Shown here: positions 9,504-18,748 of the stretch, in pieces
Layout: the number at the start of each line of letters is the position of its first letter
How positions within the stretch are numbered: position 1 is the first letter of the stretch
Source of the DNA: Gammaproteobacteria bacterium
Lineage (GTDB): Bacteria > Pseudomonadota > Gammaproteobacteria > CAISUE01
Assembly (NCBI GenBank): GCA_021156105.1
Contig: JAJNBD010000001.1
Span: forward strand, 62,001 to 126,000
Reading direction: 5' to 3'
Length of the DNA: 64,000 bases
The notes under the pieces: generated by a model
Told to the model about the DNA's origin: nothing
The model's input: only the letters and a program-made list of their open reading frames with translations
Database searches by the model: none
Made by a program: the position numbers and the translations under genes

Positions 9504-10340
9504 ATGAAAAAGATTTTTTTAACGCTTGCCTTGTTTGCAGTAACTTCAGCTAATGCAAGTACTTGTACCTTGACGTTAGGAGATGTTCGCACAGCTGAAA
9601 AAGATGGTTTCTTTGCAGCCTATAGCTCCCTGAAGCCAGCAATAGAAAATGCAACTGGATGTGAATTTAAAATTAAAAACTATGCGACTCAAGAAGAGTT
9701 GTATCATGCTGTTATTAATAAACAAATTGATCTCGCATACCTTAAAGATTTTCCTTTTTATTTGGCGCAAAAAAAACAATCCGACGTTAAGCCTATCGTG
9801 GTTGCACTTAGTAATAGCTTGGAAAATGATAAGCCAAGTGCATTTTATTCAACTTATTTATTATCACGCGCCTCTGATACCTCTCTAAATTCGTTAAAAG
9901 ATTTGCAAGGAAAAAAAATTGGTGTTTTAGAGCGCTCCTCGACAAGTGGTTATCTTGTTTCCTGGTATGCTTTAAATAAAGAAAACATTTCTGCTCGTTT
10001 TAAGCAATACAGTAGTTATCGTGCTTTGTTTAAGGCGTTACAAGATGGTGAAGTAGATGCAATTTCTACTTGGGATTGGAGCATTAAACAGAATAAAGCT
10101 CATCAAGTCCATATTCTAAAGGCATTTCCTCAAATTCCTAATCCGTCTATTGTGATGACGCATACTTTGCCTGAGGCTCAAGTCGATGAAATTAAAAATG
10201 CCTTGTTAAAAATTACTGAGAAAGACAATCATAAAGCTGTGCAAGGATATTCTGCTGCCTTACCAAATATGTTCGATGGTATTTTTAAAGTATTTGACGA
10301 TTATTGCCAAAAACAACCTAATGCATGTGATTGGAAATAA
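9504..10340 (+). CDS. PhnD-like periplasmic phosphate/phosphonate-binding protein
   Basis: Exported solute-binding protein of the PhnD family, 278 residues. A signal peptide MKKIFLTLALFAVTSANAS leads into LTLGDVRTAEKDGFFAAYSS. Conserved family blocks follow: AVINKQIDLAYLKDFPFYLA, LKDLQGKKIGVLERSSTSGYL and ALQDGEVDAISTWDW. ATG at 9504 has AGGAG eight bases upstream; the ATG at 9498 overlaps the kdsC stop but sits too close to that site. No permease or ATPase is nearby. The gene is inserted between kdsC and lptC, which are neighbours in most gammaproteobacteria, so it may be a stand-alone sensor or ligand binder. The ligand is unknown. Confidence 0.75.
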   Translation: MKKIFLTLALFAVTSANASTCTLTLGDVRTAEKDGFFAAYSSLKPAIENATGCEFKIKNYATQEELYHAVINKQIDLAYLKDFPFYLAQKKQSDVKPIVVALSNSLENDKPSAFYSTYLLSRASDTSLNSLKDLQGKKIGVLERSSTSGYLVSWYALNKENISARFKQYSSYRALFKALQDGEVDAISTWDWSIKQNKAHQVHILKAFPQIPNPSIVMTHTLPEAQVDEIKNALLKITEKDNHKAVQGYSAALPNMFDGIFKVFDDYCQKQPNACDWK

Positions 10341-10347
10341 TTGTTAA

Positions 10348-10950
10348 ATGTTTTTTGAAAACCGAATGACAGTCTTCTTCCTTTTCTTGTTAGTCATTGT
10401 GAGCAGCGTTGAAGTGTATCTGCTAAATACGCAAGGCAGGAAAAGTGCTAAGGGGTATGGTCATTATCCCGATAGTGTAGGTTATCAATTGATCTTAAGT
10501 CGGTATGATGAGGATGGCTTTTTGTCAAATCAGATCATTGCTCAAAAAGCTATCCATTATCCTGATACTAAAGCAACGGTATTTACGGAGGCTGTATTAA
10601 ATATTTTTAACCATCAGGGCACGCCGCCGTGGATTGTTCATGCACCATCGGCGATTGCCTATGGGCGGGGTGAAAGAGTTGATGCTTTAGGAAAAGTTCA
10701 TATGCAAAGAGAAGCTTTTCAAGGCCATTCTCTGATGCAGATTGATACAAGCGATGTTAGCATTTTCTCCGATAAAAAGTTATTAACGACCAATGCCGAA
10801 GTGGTAGGTCAGCAACCCGGGGTAATGGTGCGTGGTGTTGGTGCGAAGTTTGACTATGAAAAAAATATTTTGGATTTATTAAGCCAAGTTCAAACAGAAT
10901 ATATACCGGAACTTGCAAATGTTTCAGATAAAAAAAGTGTTAATAAGTAA
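10348..10950 (+). CDS. lptC: LptC, LPS export periplasmic bridge protein
   Basis: Bitopic inner-membrane protein that passes LPS from LptBFG to LptA. Residues 8-25 form the N-terminal membrane anchor (VFFLFLLVIVSSVEVYLL). The following 170 residues have the LptC beta-jellyroll pattern, with YQLILSRYDEDGFLSNQIIA and ALGKVHMQRE. The start lies 7 bp after the PhnD-like gene. The expected lptA and lptB do not follow; hldD does, so those genes must lie elsewhere. Confidence 0.85.
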   Translation: MFFENRMTVFFLFLLVIVSSVEVYLLNTQGRKSAKGYGHYPDSVGYQLILSRYDEDGFLSNQIIAQKAIHYPDTKATVFTEAVLNIFNHQGTPPWIVHAPSAIAYGRGERVDALGKVHMQREAFQGHSLMQIDTSDVSIFSDKKLLTTNAEVVGQQPGVMVRGVGAKFDYEKNILDLLSQVQTEYIPELANVSDKKSVNK

Positions 10951-10987
10951 GCTACTCTTTAAACAGATGAAGCGAGGATTATAGTTT

Positions 10988-11932
10988 ATGATTATTGTTA
11001 CTGGCGGCGCGGGGTTTATTGGTAGTAATATCGTGGCAAAGCTTAATCAGCTTGGTGAAACGGATATTATTGTAGTGGATGACCTCACTGATGGTACCAA
11101 GTTCAAAAATTTGGTTGGTTTGAAAATTGCAGACTACATAGACAAAGATCTTTTTTTAAATTATTTACAAAATGATAATTTGCCGCAGGTGAAGGCTATT
11201 TTCCATGAAGGTGCTTGTTCTGTGACAACAGAGTGGAATGGCAAATATATGATGGAAAATAATTATGAATATTCAAAAACTTTGTTAAATTACGCGTTAG
11301 AGAACGAAATCCAATTCATTTATGCTTCAAGCGCGGCAGTGTATGGCGGAGGGAAAATATTTAAAGAATCTGAAGAATATGAAGCGCCTTTAAATGTTTA
11401 TGGTTACTCTAAATGGCAGTTTGATGAATATGTGCGTAAGGTTTTGCCTCGAGCGCTTTCGCAAATTGTTGGATTAAGATACTTTAATGTTTATGGCCCT
11501 CGGGAAAGTCATAAGGGGACTATGGCAAGTGTCGCTTTTCATCATTACAATCAAATCCAGCAAAATGGTGTCGTAAAGTTATTTGAAGGCTGTGATGGCT
11601 ATGGTAATGGCGAACAGCAAAGGGATTTTGTCTTTGTTGATGATGTGGTGGATGTCAATTTATTCTTCTTAAAGCACCCGAAAATAAGCGGTATTTTTAA
11701 TTGTGGCACGGGAGCATCAGAAGCTTTTAATGAAATTGCCAACGCTGTTATTGCACATCATGGCACAGGTCGCATAGAATACATTCCTTTTCCAGAACAT
11801 TTAAAAGGGCGTTATCAAAGTTTTACCCAGGCAGATATTAGCCAATTACGGTCGGTTGGTTATGACAAACCATTTAAAACTGTTGCGGAAGGTGTAAAAG
11901 CTTATTGCGAATGGCTAAAGGTTCAAGCGTAA
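10988..11932 (+). CDS. hldD: ADP-L-glycero-D-manno-heptose-6-epimerase
   Basis: SDR-type epimerase that makes ADP-L-glycero-D-manno-heptose for the LPS inner core. The Rossmann motif is [16 protein letters not shown] at the N-terminus, the catalytic Tyr/Lys pair is in [14 protein letters not shown], and the Ser is in [11 protein letters not shown]. HldD-specific stretches include [20 protein letters not shown] and [17 protein letters not shown]. Length 314 is normal. It continues the LPS gene group after lptC with a 37 bp gap. Confidence 0.95.
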   Translation: MIIVTGGAGFIGSNIVAKLNQLGETDIIVVDDLTDGTKFKNLVGLKIADYIDKDLFLNYLQNDNLPQVKAIFHEGACSVTTEWNGKYMMENNYEYSKTLLNYALENEIQFIYASSAAVYGGGKIFKESEEYEAPLNVYGYSKWQFDEYVRKVLPRALSQIVGLRYFNVYGPRESHKGTMASVAFHHYNQIQQNGVVKLFEGCDGYGNGEQQRDFVFVDDVVDVNLFFLKHPKISGIFNCGTGASEAFNEIANAVIAHHGTGRIEYIPFPEHLKGRYQSFTQADISQLRSVGYDKPFKTVAEGVKAYCEWLKVQA

Positions 11933-12123
11933 ATAGATGAGTCGTAATTTTTGTTAAAACGCTTTTTGTTGTATTACTCCATTGCTTAGCTAGCGGTGTA
12001 CGAATATACAACAGTACAAAGGAGCAGGAGCGGATTTTGTTGGCGTTTTAACATAAACATAGTGTAAGCGATATAAGGAGATGGCAAGCTACACTTTAAT
12101 GCATAAAAGGTAAAGCATTATAT

Positions 12124-13695
12124 ATGCGTGATAAATTAAATATTTCTTTTAAAAAGAGTATCTCAACTTTTTCTTTGTTGATGACTGGTGTAACCGCAAT
12201 TGTTGGTTCAGGTTGGCTGTTAGGAACGCAAAAGATTGCTGAAATTGCAGGCCCTGCGGGTTTGATTTCTTGGTTGATCGGTGCTGTTGTTGCAATGCTT
12301 GTCGCTTTATTTTATTTAGAAATTGGTACAGCTTATCCTTCTGCTGGTGGGATTGGCTATTACTCAAGTATTACTCATGGCCGTTTTTGTGGCTTTCTCA
12401 CTTCATGGATTAACTGGCTTAGCGTTGTTGCTGTGCCGCCCATTGAAGCTCAGGCAATTATTCAATATTTAAGTAATTTGCCGGGGCTGACTTTTCTTTA
12501 TACGCCAGCTTTACATGCATTAACTTTGCCTGGCATTATCTGCGCTATTGCTTTGATGGCAGTGTTTATGTTTATCAATTATTGGAGCGTGCAATTTTTC
12601 ATTCGCTTTAATAATGTGTTTACTATTATTAAAATGGTCGTTCCTCTGTTGACGATTGCTGCGCTTACTTACCAAGGCTTGCATTGGGAAAATTTTACCC
12701 ATGGTCAGGGTGGTTTTCTTCCTTTTGGTTGGCATGCTGTATTTGGGAGTGTAATTACTTGTGGTGTGGTGATGGCATTTAACGGGTTTCAGTCGCCATT
12801 GACTTTTTCTGAAGAAATTAGCAATCCGCAACGTATGTTGCCTATTGCGGTTTTAGGTTGTATTGGGATTGCTTTTGTTTTGTACGTGTTGCTGCAAATT
12901 GTCTTTGTCGGAAGTCTTTCGCCTGCTATGCTTGCTAAAGGCTGGCAAACGATTAATTTTCGCTCACCTTATGTTGATTTGTTGTTAATGGTAAATTTTC
13001 ACTTGGTCGTTTTAAGTATTTACGTTGGTGCTGTTATCTCGCCAGGTGCTTGTGGTAGTGGATTTCTGGCTTCTAGTGCGCGTGTTATGTATTCTTTGGC
13101 GCGGCATAATCATTTGCCCAAGTTTTTAAGTTTTCTAAACCCAGAGCATCAAAGCCCGCGTAATGCTGTTGTGGCTTGTACGATAGTAGGATGTGTTATT
13201 TTATTTATCTTTAAAGGTTGGTATGACTTGGTAGCAGTAATCTCCATTCTGCATGTGTTTTCTTATATCCCAGCTCCCATTGTTGCTTTGGCAAATCGTC
13301 AGCTAAATCCGCAAGCCCGTCAAAAGCAATTTATTTTACCTTTTGCGAAGTTCTTATCACCGGCATTATTATTTATCCTTTCTTTGCTATTGTTTTATGC
13401 AGCATGGCCATTTACAGGTGAAATGATTTTATTGGTTGTGCCTGGGTTATGTTTTTATTTTTACTACGAATTACGCCTGCATAAGTTAGAAGGATTTTTA
13501 GCACAATTACGCTGTGCTTCTTGGTTAATTTTTTACTTGGTGGGAATTACGTTGATTTCTTTTTTAGGACAAAACCACCATCGAGCCCAGAATATTCTTT
13601 CTCCAGAAGTTTCTATGATATTGATGGCCATATTATCAATCGTGGTTTCTTGGTATGGTGTGTATGTGGTTTTGCCAAAAAAGCAACAGGTTTAG
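12124..13695 (+). CDS. APC-family amino-acid permease
   Basis: Membrane transporter of 523 residues with about 12 hydrophobic helices. The first helix carries the APC motif TAIVGSGWLLGTQKIAEIAG, which binds the amino-acid backbone. Later conserved blocks include FNGFQSPLTFSEEISNPQRM and SSARVMYSLARHNHLPKFLS. The GSGWLLG variant is seen in aspartate:proton symporter-like and related permeases, but the substrate cannot be fixed here. It lies alone on its strand and its stop overlaps the end of the convergent TetR gene by 4 bp. Confidence 0.85.
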   Translation: MRDKLNISFKKSISTFSLLMTGVTAIVGSGWLLGTQKIAEIAGPAGLISWLIGAVVAMLVALFYLEIGTAYPSAGGIGYYSSITHGRFCGFLTSWINWLSVVAVPPIEAQAIIQYLSNLPGLTFLYTPALHALTLPGIICAIALMAVFMFINYWSVQFFIRFNNVFTIIKMVVPLLTIAALTYQGLHWENFTHGQGGFLPFGWHAVFGSVITCGVVMAFNGFQSPLTFSEEISNPQRMLPIAVLGCIGIAFVLYVLLQIVFVGSLSPAMLAKGWQTINFRSPYVDLLLMVNFHLVVLSIYVGAVISPGACGSGFLASSARVMYSLARHNHLPKFLSFLNPEHQSPRNAVVACTIVGCVILFIFKGWYDLVAVISILHVFSYIPAPIVALANRQLNPQARQKQFILPFAKFLSPALLFILSLLLFYAAWPFTGEMILLVVPGLCFYFYYELRLHKLEGFLAQLRCASWLIFYLVGITLISFLGQNHHRAQNILSPEVSMILMAILSIVVSWYGVYVVLPKKQQV

Positions 13696-14279
13696 CTTAA
13701 GGCTTTTTTAAAACCAACCATCAGCATTTGAATAAAACGCTCTTGCTTTTGTTGATCTTGCAAGAGCGCTAAATCATCATAAATGAGCGCATTAATGCTA
13801 TAGGTTAACCAGAGCATAATCATTTCTGCTGGTGTATTGGCATTTATTTTTTCCTGCTGTTGTAAATATTCAATAGCTGGGAGCCATTGCAGCGGCGCCA
13901 GCTTATTTCCGCCGGCCAAATACGTTTTGTCTTCTTCTAATGATTGCCAGCGCATAATTCTAAGCAAATTAGGTTGAGACTGGTAGGAAAGAATACGTTG
14001 CTCAATAGCTTCTTTCAAAAAATCCTCTAAAGTATTAGGCGCTGGATTAATGTTTAAGTTAGGCAAATGCTCAATAATATTGGCTTTGACTTGCTGCCAA
14101 AGTTTTGCCTTGTTGCCAAAATGATGAAAGAGTAAGGCTTCATTAACTTTAGCGGCTTTAGCAATTGCTGCAGTGCTTGTGCCAGAAAACCCTTTGGCTG
14201 CAAAAAGTTTTTCTGCAGCCTTGAGGATTTTTTCGCGAGTATTATCTGCGATACGACGTTGTTCAATTTTATTGGTCAT
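13692..14279 (-). CDS. TetR-family transcriptional regulator
   Basis: DNA-binding repressor of 195 residues. The N-terminal HTH is classical: TREKILKAAEKLFAAKGFSG, then TSTAAIAKAAKVNEALLFHH. The C-terminal ligand domain is helical and has no recognised ligand. The start immediately abuts the stop of the NTF2-like gene upstream, so the two form a bicistron. Two copies of an AGTGAATACT palindrome in the operon promoter are its probable operators, implying autorepression. Confidence 0.88.
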   Translation of the reverse strand: MTNKIEQRRIADNTREKILKAAEKLFAAKGFSGTSTAAIAKAAKVNEALLFHHFGNKAKLWQQVKANIIEHLPNLNINPAPNTLEDFLKEAIEQRILSYQSQPNLLRIMRWQSLEEDKTYLAGGNKLAPLQWLPAIEYLQQQEKINANTPAEMIMLWLTYSINALIYDDLALLQDQQKQERFIQMLMVGFKKALS

Positions 14280-14671
14280 TAGTGCCTTGATCCTAAATCT
14301 CTATCTTCTGCGCTACCTTCAATAAGATGGGTTAATTCGTTACAAAGAATTAACTTGTCATTTTTAAATTGAAATAGGGCAATAACTTTTGCTTTTATCT
14401 TTTCGCCATTGGTTTTTACAGCTTCTGCAATATGAATACTGCAAACTTTATCATCTTCTTCAATTAAATGCTCAAAGGTAATCTTAATGGACTTAACGGC
14501 ATCTTTTAAAGCCTGCACATGTTGAATAAATTTATCATAATTTAAGGTTTCACTGTCAACGTATTGCGTGTAACTGGCATCGAAATGGCGGGCAATGGTA
14601 GCCATATCAACTTTTTCTGTGCAAAAAATATCTGTAAAAATTTCTTGGACTTTGTTTTTTAAATTTTTCAT
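14279..14671 (-). CDS. NTF2-like (SnoaL-type) small protein
   Basis: A 130-residue cone-fold protein with the NTF2-like layout: N-terminal helices (VQEIFTDIFCTEKVDMATIA), then HFDASYTQYVDSETLNYDKF, then alternating strands (KAKVIALFQFKNDKLILCNE). Such proteins bind or turn over small ligands. No catalytic residues can be assigned with confidence. It is the first gene of the bicistron with the TetR gene, so its product or substrate may be the inducer. That is inference. Confidence 0.6.
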   Translation of the reverse strand: MKNLKNKVQEIFTDIFCTEKVDMATIARHFDASYTQYVDSETLNYDKFIQHVQALKDAVKSIKITFEHLIEEDDKVCSIHIAEAVKTNGEKIKAKVIALFQFKNDKLILCNELTHLIEGSAEDRDLGSRH

Positions 14672-14688
14672 TGTTCTCTCCCGAGTTG

Positions 14689-14737
14689 TTAAGTGAATAC
14701 TTAACTATAGTTTAGTGAATACTTAATCTTTTGTCAA
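14689..14737 (-). promoter_or_regulatory. Promoter with two TetR-type operator copies
   Basis: On the minus strand a perfect -35 TTGACA (14737-14732) is followed after 17 bp by a -10 candidate TAAACT. Two near-identical palindromic sites overlap it: TTTAGTGAATACTTAA at 14711-14726 in the spacer and TTAAGTGAATACTTAA at 14689-14704 just downstream. Their centres are 22 bp apart, about two helical turns. This is the usual layout for TetR-family autorepression of the NTF2-like/tetR bicistron. Confidence 0.75.
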
Positions 14738-14842
14738 GCATTTTATTTCTAGAGGGTAGGTTTATTAAAAAATTCATAGGGTAGAGAGAGTTTTTTTTGC
14801 GCGCTTTGTGTTAAAATTTTTACAAAATAAAGAGAAGGGGTC

Positions 14843-16084
14843 ATGAAAAAAAATATATTTGAACCTGCTGGGGTGCATCATAGACAAGTGACAGGACGCT
14901 ATCATTCTAAATCACTAGAAAGATCTTTAGCGTCAGAGGACTATCGTGGTTTGATAGCGCCTTTCGTACAAACGTTTGATCTAAGAGAGCCGGCTGTATT
15001 CTTTTTGTTTACTTTAATGATAGTCAGCACAGTGGGGACAGCAAAGAGCGCTCAGGTGTCTCAAGGCGTTCCTGCTGAAACGCTAACACCCCATGAAAGT
15101 GACTCGTTACATTCAGTAACGAGTCAAGCTGCCGCGACAAAAACTCAGTTAGAAAAAGCATTAATAATTAGCCCATCGATAAGCCTAGCCGAGCAACAAA
15201 CTTGCTTTAAGATGATTGAGTCTTTTGCGACCAGCGTCCATCAGCTCAATGGTGCACAAAAAATCGTCGATATTGCCCTAGGCAGCGGTGTAAAGATAAA
15301 ATGTTTACCAAAAAAATCTAGCTTATCTGACTATACTGCGCGCGTTGCAACTTATAATCCAGCAGATCGTAGAATTAATTTATCTTTATTCTCTGATGTT
15401 ACTTCTGAGTATGAGAAGCAACAGGTTGGTAGCATTCTACGGCATGAATTTATTCATGCGGCGTATGAATCGCAAAAGTATCTTTCAAGATGTAAATATA
15501 AATCTTCTATTGTACCTATTTGTCTAACTGAGCTTGCGCTGGTTGAGAAATATGCGCAAGCTTTAGCAGCGGGGGACAAAAGGCTGCTGGCACTTACTCA
15601 GCGCTATGAGGTGATAAAATCTAAAGTTGAAAAAGGCAAGATCCTTTCATTAGAGGAAAAGGAAATTCGGCAATCAATGCAGGAAGTATTAGCAGATTGT
15701 GATTTTATTTATTTTTCCATAAAAATTCCCACTGATGCTGGCTTAGCCCGAAAAAAAACTTTTACCCATCCTGCGCTTCCAGGGGCAATATTTTTAATAG
15801 AATCAGTAAGGCAAGAAGGCCAAGAGGCGCATTTGCAGTTAAAAACCGCAAGCAAATTCGATTCCTTAAAGGCATTGCCTTATTATAAAGATGTTATGGC
15901 AAAAACTTATGCAGCTGGAGAAGAATCGGCAAGGAAGCGTGTGATCCAAACAACAGAGGCTGAGGCTTATATCCGCCAAGTACTAGGCGATACGGCTTTT
16001 AGTAAAATATATACGGATGCTTGGAGCATGCTGGAAAAAGATCAAGCTACTTGGCCTATTACTCTGCCTAAGCCAAGTATCTAG
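14843..16084 (+). CDS. Putative HExxH metallopeptidase-like membrane or secreted protein
   Basis: A 413-residue protein I do not recognise as a named family. Residues 51-66 form one hydrophobic segment (VFFLFTLMIVSTVGTA) after an unusually long, basic 50-residue N-terminus, so it is either a type II membrane protein or uses a long signal. A zinc-protease-like motif, LRHEFIHAAYES, is at residues 199-210 (His201, Glu202, His205). A conserved-looking cysteine group follows (SRCKYKSSIVPICL). The third zinc ligand is not obvious; E or D in the helix near residue 224 is possible. Ribosome site GAAGGGG lies just upstream. It may be an exported protease or effector; only the motif supports this. Confidence 0.45.
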   Translation: MKKNIFEPAGVHHRQVTGRYHSKSLERSLASEDYRGLIAPFVQTFDLREPAVFFLFTLMIVSTVGTAKSAQVSQGVPAETLTPHESDSLHSVTSQAAATKTQLEKALIISPSISLAEQQTCFKMIESFATSVHQLNGAQKIVDIALGSGVKIKCLPKKSSLSDYTARVATYNPADRRINLSLFSDVTSEYEKQQVGSILRHEFIHAAYESQKYLSRCKYKSSIVPICLTELALVEKYAQALAAGDKRLLALTQRYEVIKSKVEKGKILSLEEKEIRQSMQEVLADCDFIYFSIKIPTDAGLARKKTFTHPALPGAIFLIESVRQEGQEAHLQLKTASKFDSLKALPYYKDVMAKTYAAGEESARKRVIQTTEAEAYIRQVLGDTAFSKIYTDAWSMLEKDQATWPITLPKPSI

Positions 16085-16148
16085 AAAGTGATTGCTAAAC
16101 AGCTCATGACTATGTAAAATACTAATCTTGTAGTTTGTTCCCTTCTGG

Positions 16149-16225
<77 letters not shown>

Positions 16226-16321
16226 ATATCAAGGCTTTCAAGCCATCTAAATTTTAATCTGTCTAAAAAAACCATAATTGTCTAAAATAATTGGGTCTAT
16301 CCCACATTAGGGGGCACTCAC

Positions 16322-16412
16322 CTAAGAACACAAAACTTTAACACGCAACCTGTAGTTTTTAAAATCCCAAAATTCGTAAGCACTCGGTTGAATAAGCTTC
16401 ATCTTGTGATGG
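16322..16412 (-). mobile_element. Decayed transposase C-terminal tail, copy 1
   Basis: On the minus strand this reads QPSAYEFWDFKNYRLRVKVL, then CS and a stop. It matches copy 2 at 17887-17972 codon by codon (QQHAYGFRNFKNDTPPKVLC, P, stop). The shared ancestor, roughly AYGFRNFKNYRLRVKVLC, looks like the C-terminal end of ISL3-type transposases, but the family call is tentative. The reading frame is not open further upstream. It lies just 3' of the tRNA gene. Confidence 0.45.
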
Positions 16413-16793
16413 GAGAACATCCAATGGCAGTAGTCATAGCTACTTAAATCAATTCAAATGATGCGCGTGCGTTTGTTTCCTGGGAAGAATCCCAAATAAG
16501 CCGCTAATTCTCGCATTACTGCAGTGGAGACTCTTGTTGGTTTTCCAGTGTCCGTGGCTCATAGCTGTTGTGGAAAGCAAGTGGTTATGTAAAGCTTTTT
16601 TCTCAAAACCTATGAAATTAATGAGCGTTTGTTCTAAAGTTGATATGAAATTTGCAATAACCTACTCAGAGGCTTTATTAAATTTTGCGTGCTCATTGTC
16701 TGGTACTCCTCAGGAAATCGGCAAGGGAATTGCATGTTGAAACAACAAATGCTCTCCTGTAGGTCAGATATTTAAAAAGGAAAAAACGTAATT
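16413..16793. other. Intergenic stretch without a supported gene
   Basis: Between the transposase tail and the glycosyltransferase gene there is no ORF I can support. A 68-codon frame from 16534 has no good ribosome site or recognisable protein. The sequence is probably eroded mobile-element DNA. A short AAAAAGGAAAAAACG just before 16794 gives the ribosome site of the next gene. Confidence 0.4.
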
Positions 16794-17825
16794 ATGTTAA
16801 AATTTTTTGACCAAACTTTGCCGCCTGTGCACGTTTTAATGCCTGCTTATAATGCCGCATCTTTTATTAAGTCAGCGCTAGCTTCTGTTAGCCAACAAGT
16901 CTATCCAACGATAAAAATTATCATTCTTGATGACGGCTCAACAGATAAAACCCTGCTTATGGTTAAGCAATATCTCGAGCAGCACCCTAAGATGCAAGAC
17001 AAGCTGTATTTGCAGCAGCTGCCTGAAAATCAAGGTGTTGCACGAGCGCGCAAAAAACTATTGCAAATATCGAAAGCCTTAAATCCAAATGCTTACATTT
17101 TTTGGTTAGATGCTGATGACCAATACATCGAAAAAGATTTTATTTACTTAACCATTAAGCAAATGAAAAAAACCCGTGCTGATATTTGTGTATTTAATTT
17201 TGCGATTATCTATGAAGACGAAAGGCAGAGGATAAATGCAGCGGGATTGCTACGTGATCAAGCAAATAGCCAAAGAATTGTTGAATCCATATATTTGTCT
17301 CCAGGAGAAGCAGTATCTCCCCTCGAGGTTGATATATTGAAACTTACCTCTTTAGGTTGGATAAAATGTTATGCGCCAACTGTCAATATTCCAGAGGCGG
17401 TCGATTGTCCTTTTGAAGATTTTGTTATGATGGCAACGCTTCTATTCGTGAATAAAATAACGGCCTTACCTCCGGAAAAGAAACCCATCCAATATTTAAG
17501 GCGTTCTACTTCCATTTGTGGGCAGCGGAGCCCTGAAAATTTTACGCAGCATATTCCTGCGCAATTAAAAAGGTTTTTTGAAACGGTGTGCGAAAATATC
17601 CACCTTGATCCTGATCGAGAAAAGAAGTTAGCGATGGCAGTAGAATTTGTCAACAATAAATTAGAGCAGTATAGCCAGACTTTATCTACTTTAGTAGAAT
17701 CTCACGTTAATACTAGCTTCAATTTAAATGCTTTAGGCGATTATAAAAGCGCAGCAGAAAGTTTGAGGGAATTTATTCGGTTACAGCTTTTAGAGGCTAA
17801 AGTCGTAACGCGACTTACTGCTTAA
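16794..17825 (+). CDS. GT2-family glycosyltransferase
   Basis: Cytosolic glycosyltransferase of 343 residues with a GT-A fold. It opens with VHVLMPAYNAASFIKSALAS, then IIILDDGSTDKT (nucleotide binding) and ENQGVARARKK. A metal-binding DxD variant follows, WLDADDQYIE, near residue 105. The C-terminal third is unrelated to the family core and predicted helical. A ribosome site AAAAAGGAAAA precedes the ATG. Two copies of the same decayed transposase tail bracket the gene in the same orientation, which suggests it was brought in by transposition. The sugar donor and acceptor are unknown. Confidence 0.8.
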   Translation: MLKFFDQTLPPVHVLMPAYNAASFIKSALASVSQQVYPTIKIIILDDGSTDKTLLMVKQYLEQHPKMQDKLYLQQLPENQGVARARKKLLQISKALNPNAYIFWLDADDQYIEKDFIYLTIKQMKKTRADICVFNFAIIYEDERQRINAAGLLRDQANSQRIVESIYLSPGEAVSPLEVDILKLTSLGWIKCYAPTVNIPEAVDCPFEDFVMMATLLFVNKITALPPEKKPIQYLRRSTSICGQRSPENFTQHIPAQLKRFFETVCENIHLDPDREKKLAMAVEFVNNKLEQYSQTLSTLVESHVNTSFNLNALGDYKSAAESLREFIRLQLLEAKVVTRLTA

Positions 17826-17886
17826 ATAGGGTTCTTAATAACTAGCATATTTTATGGGGCTTCCTCATTTTAAAGGGAGCGCCGAT

Positions 17887-17972
17887 CTAAGGGCATAAAA
17901 CTTTAGGTGGCGTGTCATTTTTAAAGTTTCGAAATCCATAAGCATGCTGTTGGAGATTTTCATCGGATGATG
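17887..17972 (-). mobile_element. Decayed transposase C-terminal tail, copy 2
   Basis: Minus-strand reading gives QQHAYGFRNFKNDTPPKVLC, P, stop, homologous to copy 1 at 16322-16412. A frameshift relative to copy 1 follows the shared FKN. Only the tail remains. With copy 1 it frames the glycosyltransferase gene. Confidence 0.45.
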
Positions 17973-18001
17973 ACAGTTTTCAGTAAGGTTGAAAGCCATC
18001 A

Positions 18002-18496
18002 ATGGAAAAAATTTTACTTAGCAAGTGTTTACTTGGTGCCAAAGTTCGTTATGATAGCAAAGATAATCTATGTCAGCATCCTTTGATCCAGCAATGGCAG
18101 CAGGAGGGTAGGCTTATTACTCTTTGCCCAGAGATGGCTGGTGGATTAACAACGCCAAGAGATCCAGCGGCAATTATAGGCGGGGGTGGTGGACATGCTG
18201 TCCTAAAAAAGTTAGCGCGAGTGGAAACGATAAAAGGTCATGACGTTACAGAAGCTTATATTCAAGGTGCTCAGAAAGCTTTAGAGCTTATAAAACAGCA
18301 TCATATTAAAGTGGCTATTTTAAAAGAACGTAGCCCATCTTGTGGCGGCAGAGAAATTTATGCTAGCAATTTTACAGGGCAAAAAATTAGCGGGGAAGGT
18401 GTTACAGCTGCATTACTTAGGCAGCATGGTGTTAAAATATTTAATGAAACGCAGATCGATCAAGTGGCGGCGTATTTAAAGAGGTATGAAAAGTAA
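18002..18496 (+). CDS. DUF523 family protein
   Basis: A 164-residue cytosolic protein of the widespread DUF523 family (E. coli YbbK/YbgA N-domain type). Conserved cysteine-containing elements are LLSKCLLGAKVRYD at the N-terminus, LITLCPEMAGGLTTPRDPA near residue 38 and LKERSPSCGGREIY near residue 104. These probably bind a metal or a reactive ligand, but the function is not established. TPRDPAAIIGGGGG is the usual glycine loop. It begins 30 bases after the second transposase tail and stands alone. Confidence 0.85.
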   Translation: MEKILLSKCLLGAKVRYDSKDNLCQHPLIQQWQQEGRLITLCPEMAGGLTTPRDPAAIIGGGGGHAVLKKLARVETIKGHDVTEAYIQGAQKALELIKQHHIKVAILKERSPSCGGREIYASNFTGQKISGEGVTAALLRQHGVKIFNETQIDQVAAYLKRYEK

Positions 18497-18748
18497 GCTT
18501 TCTCATGTAAATAAAATAGAGCCGCTTACTATAGCGTAGAAGATATTTTGCCTTAAGCACCATTTGATGGCTTAATTGGCTCAAATTTCTTATGTAAGAA
18601 ATCTAGTGTATTTTGATTTTAGTCATCATAAAATTTATGTTAAATAGCTTGTTGTTAATATGGCGGCTTGATTAGCTATTTGTAAAAGATAATAGATTGT
18701 GTTGAAATGTACTTTCAAAATTCTAGATGTTTATGGTTTTTATTCTTT

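Noticed and set aside
16534..16740. 68-codon ORF in the gap before the glycosyltransferase
   Set aside because: No ribosome site, no recognisable protein pattern, and it lies in eroded mobile-element DNA.
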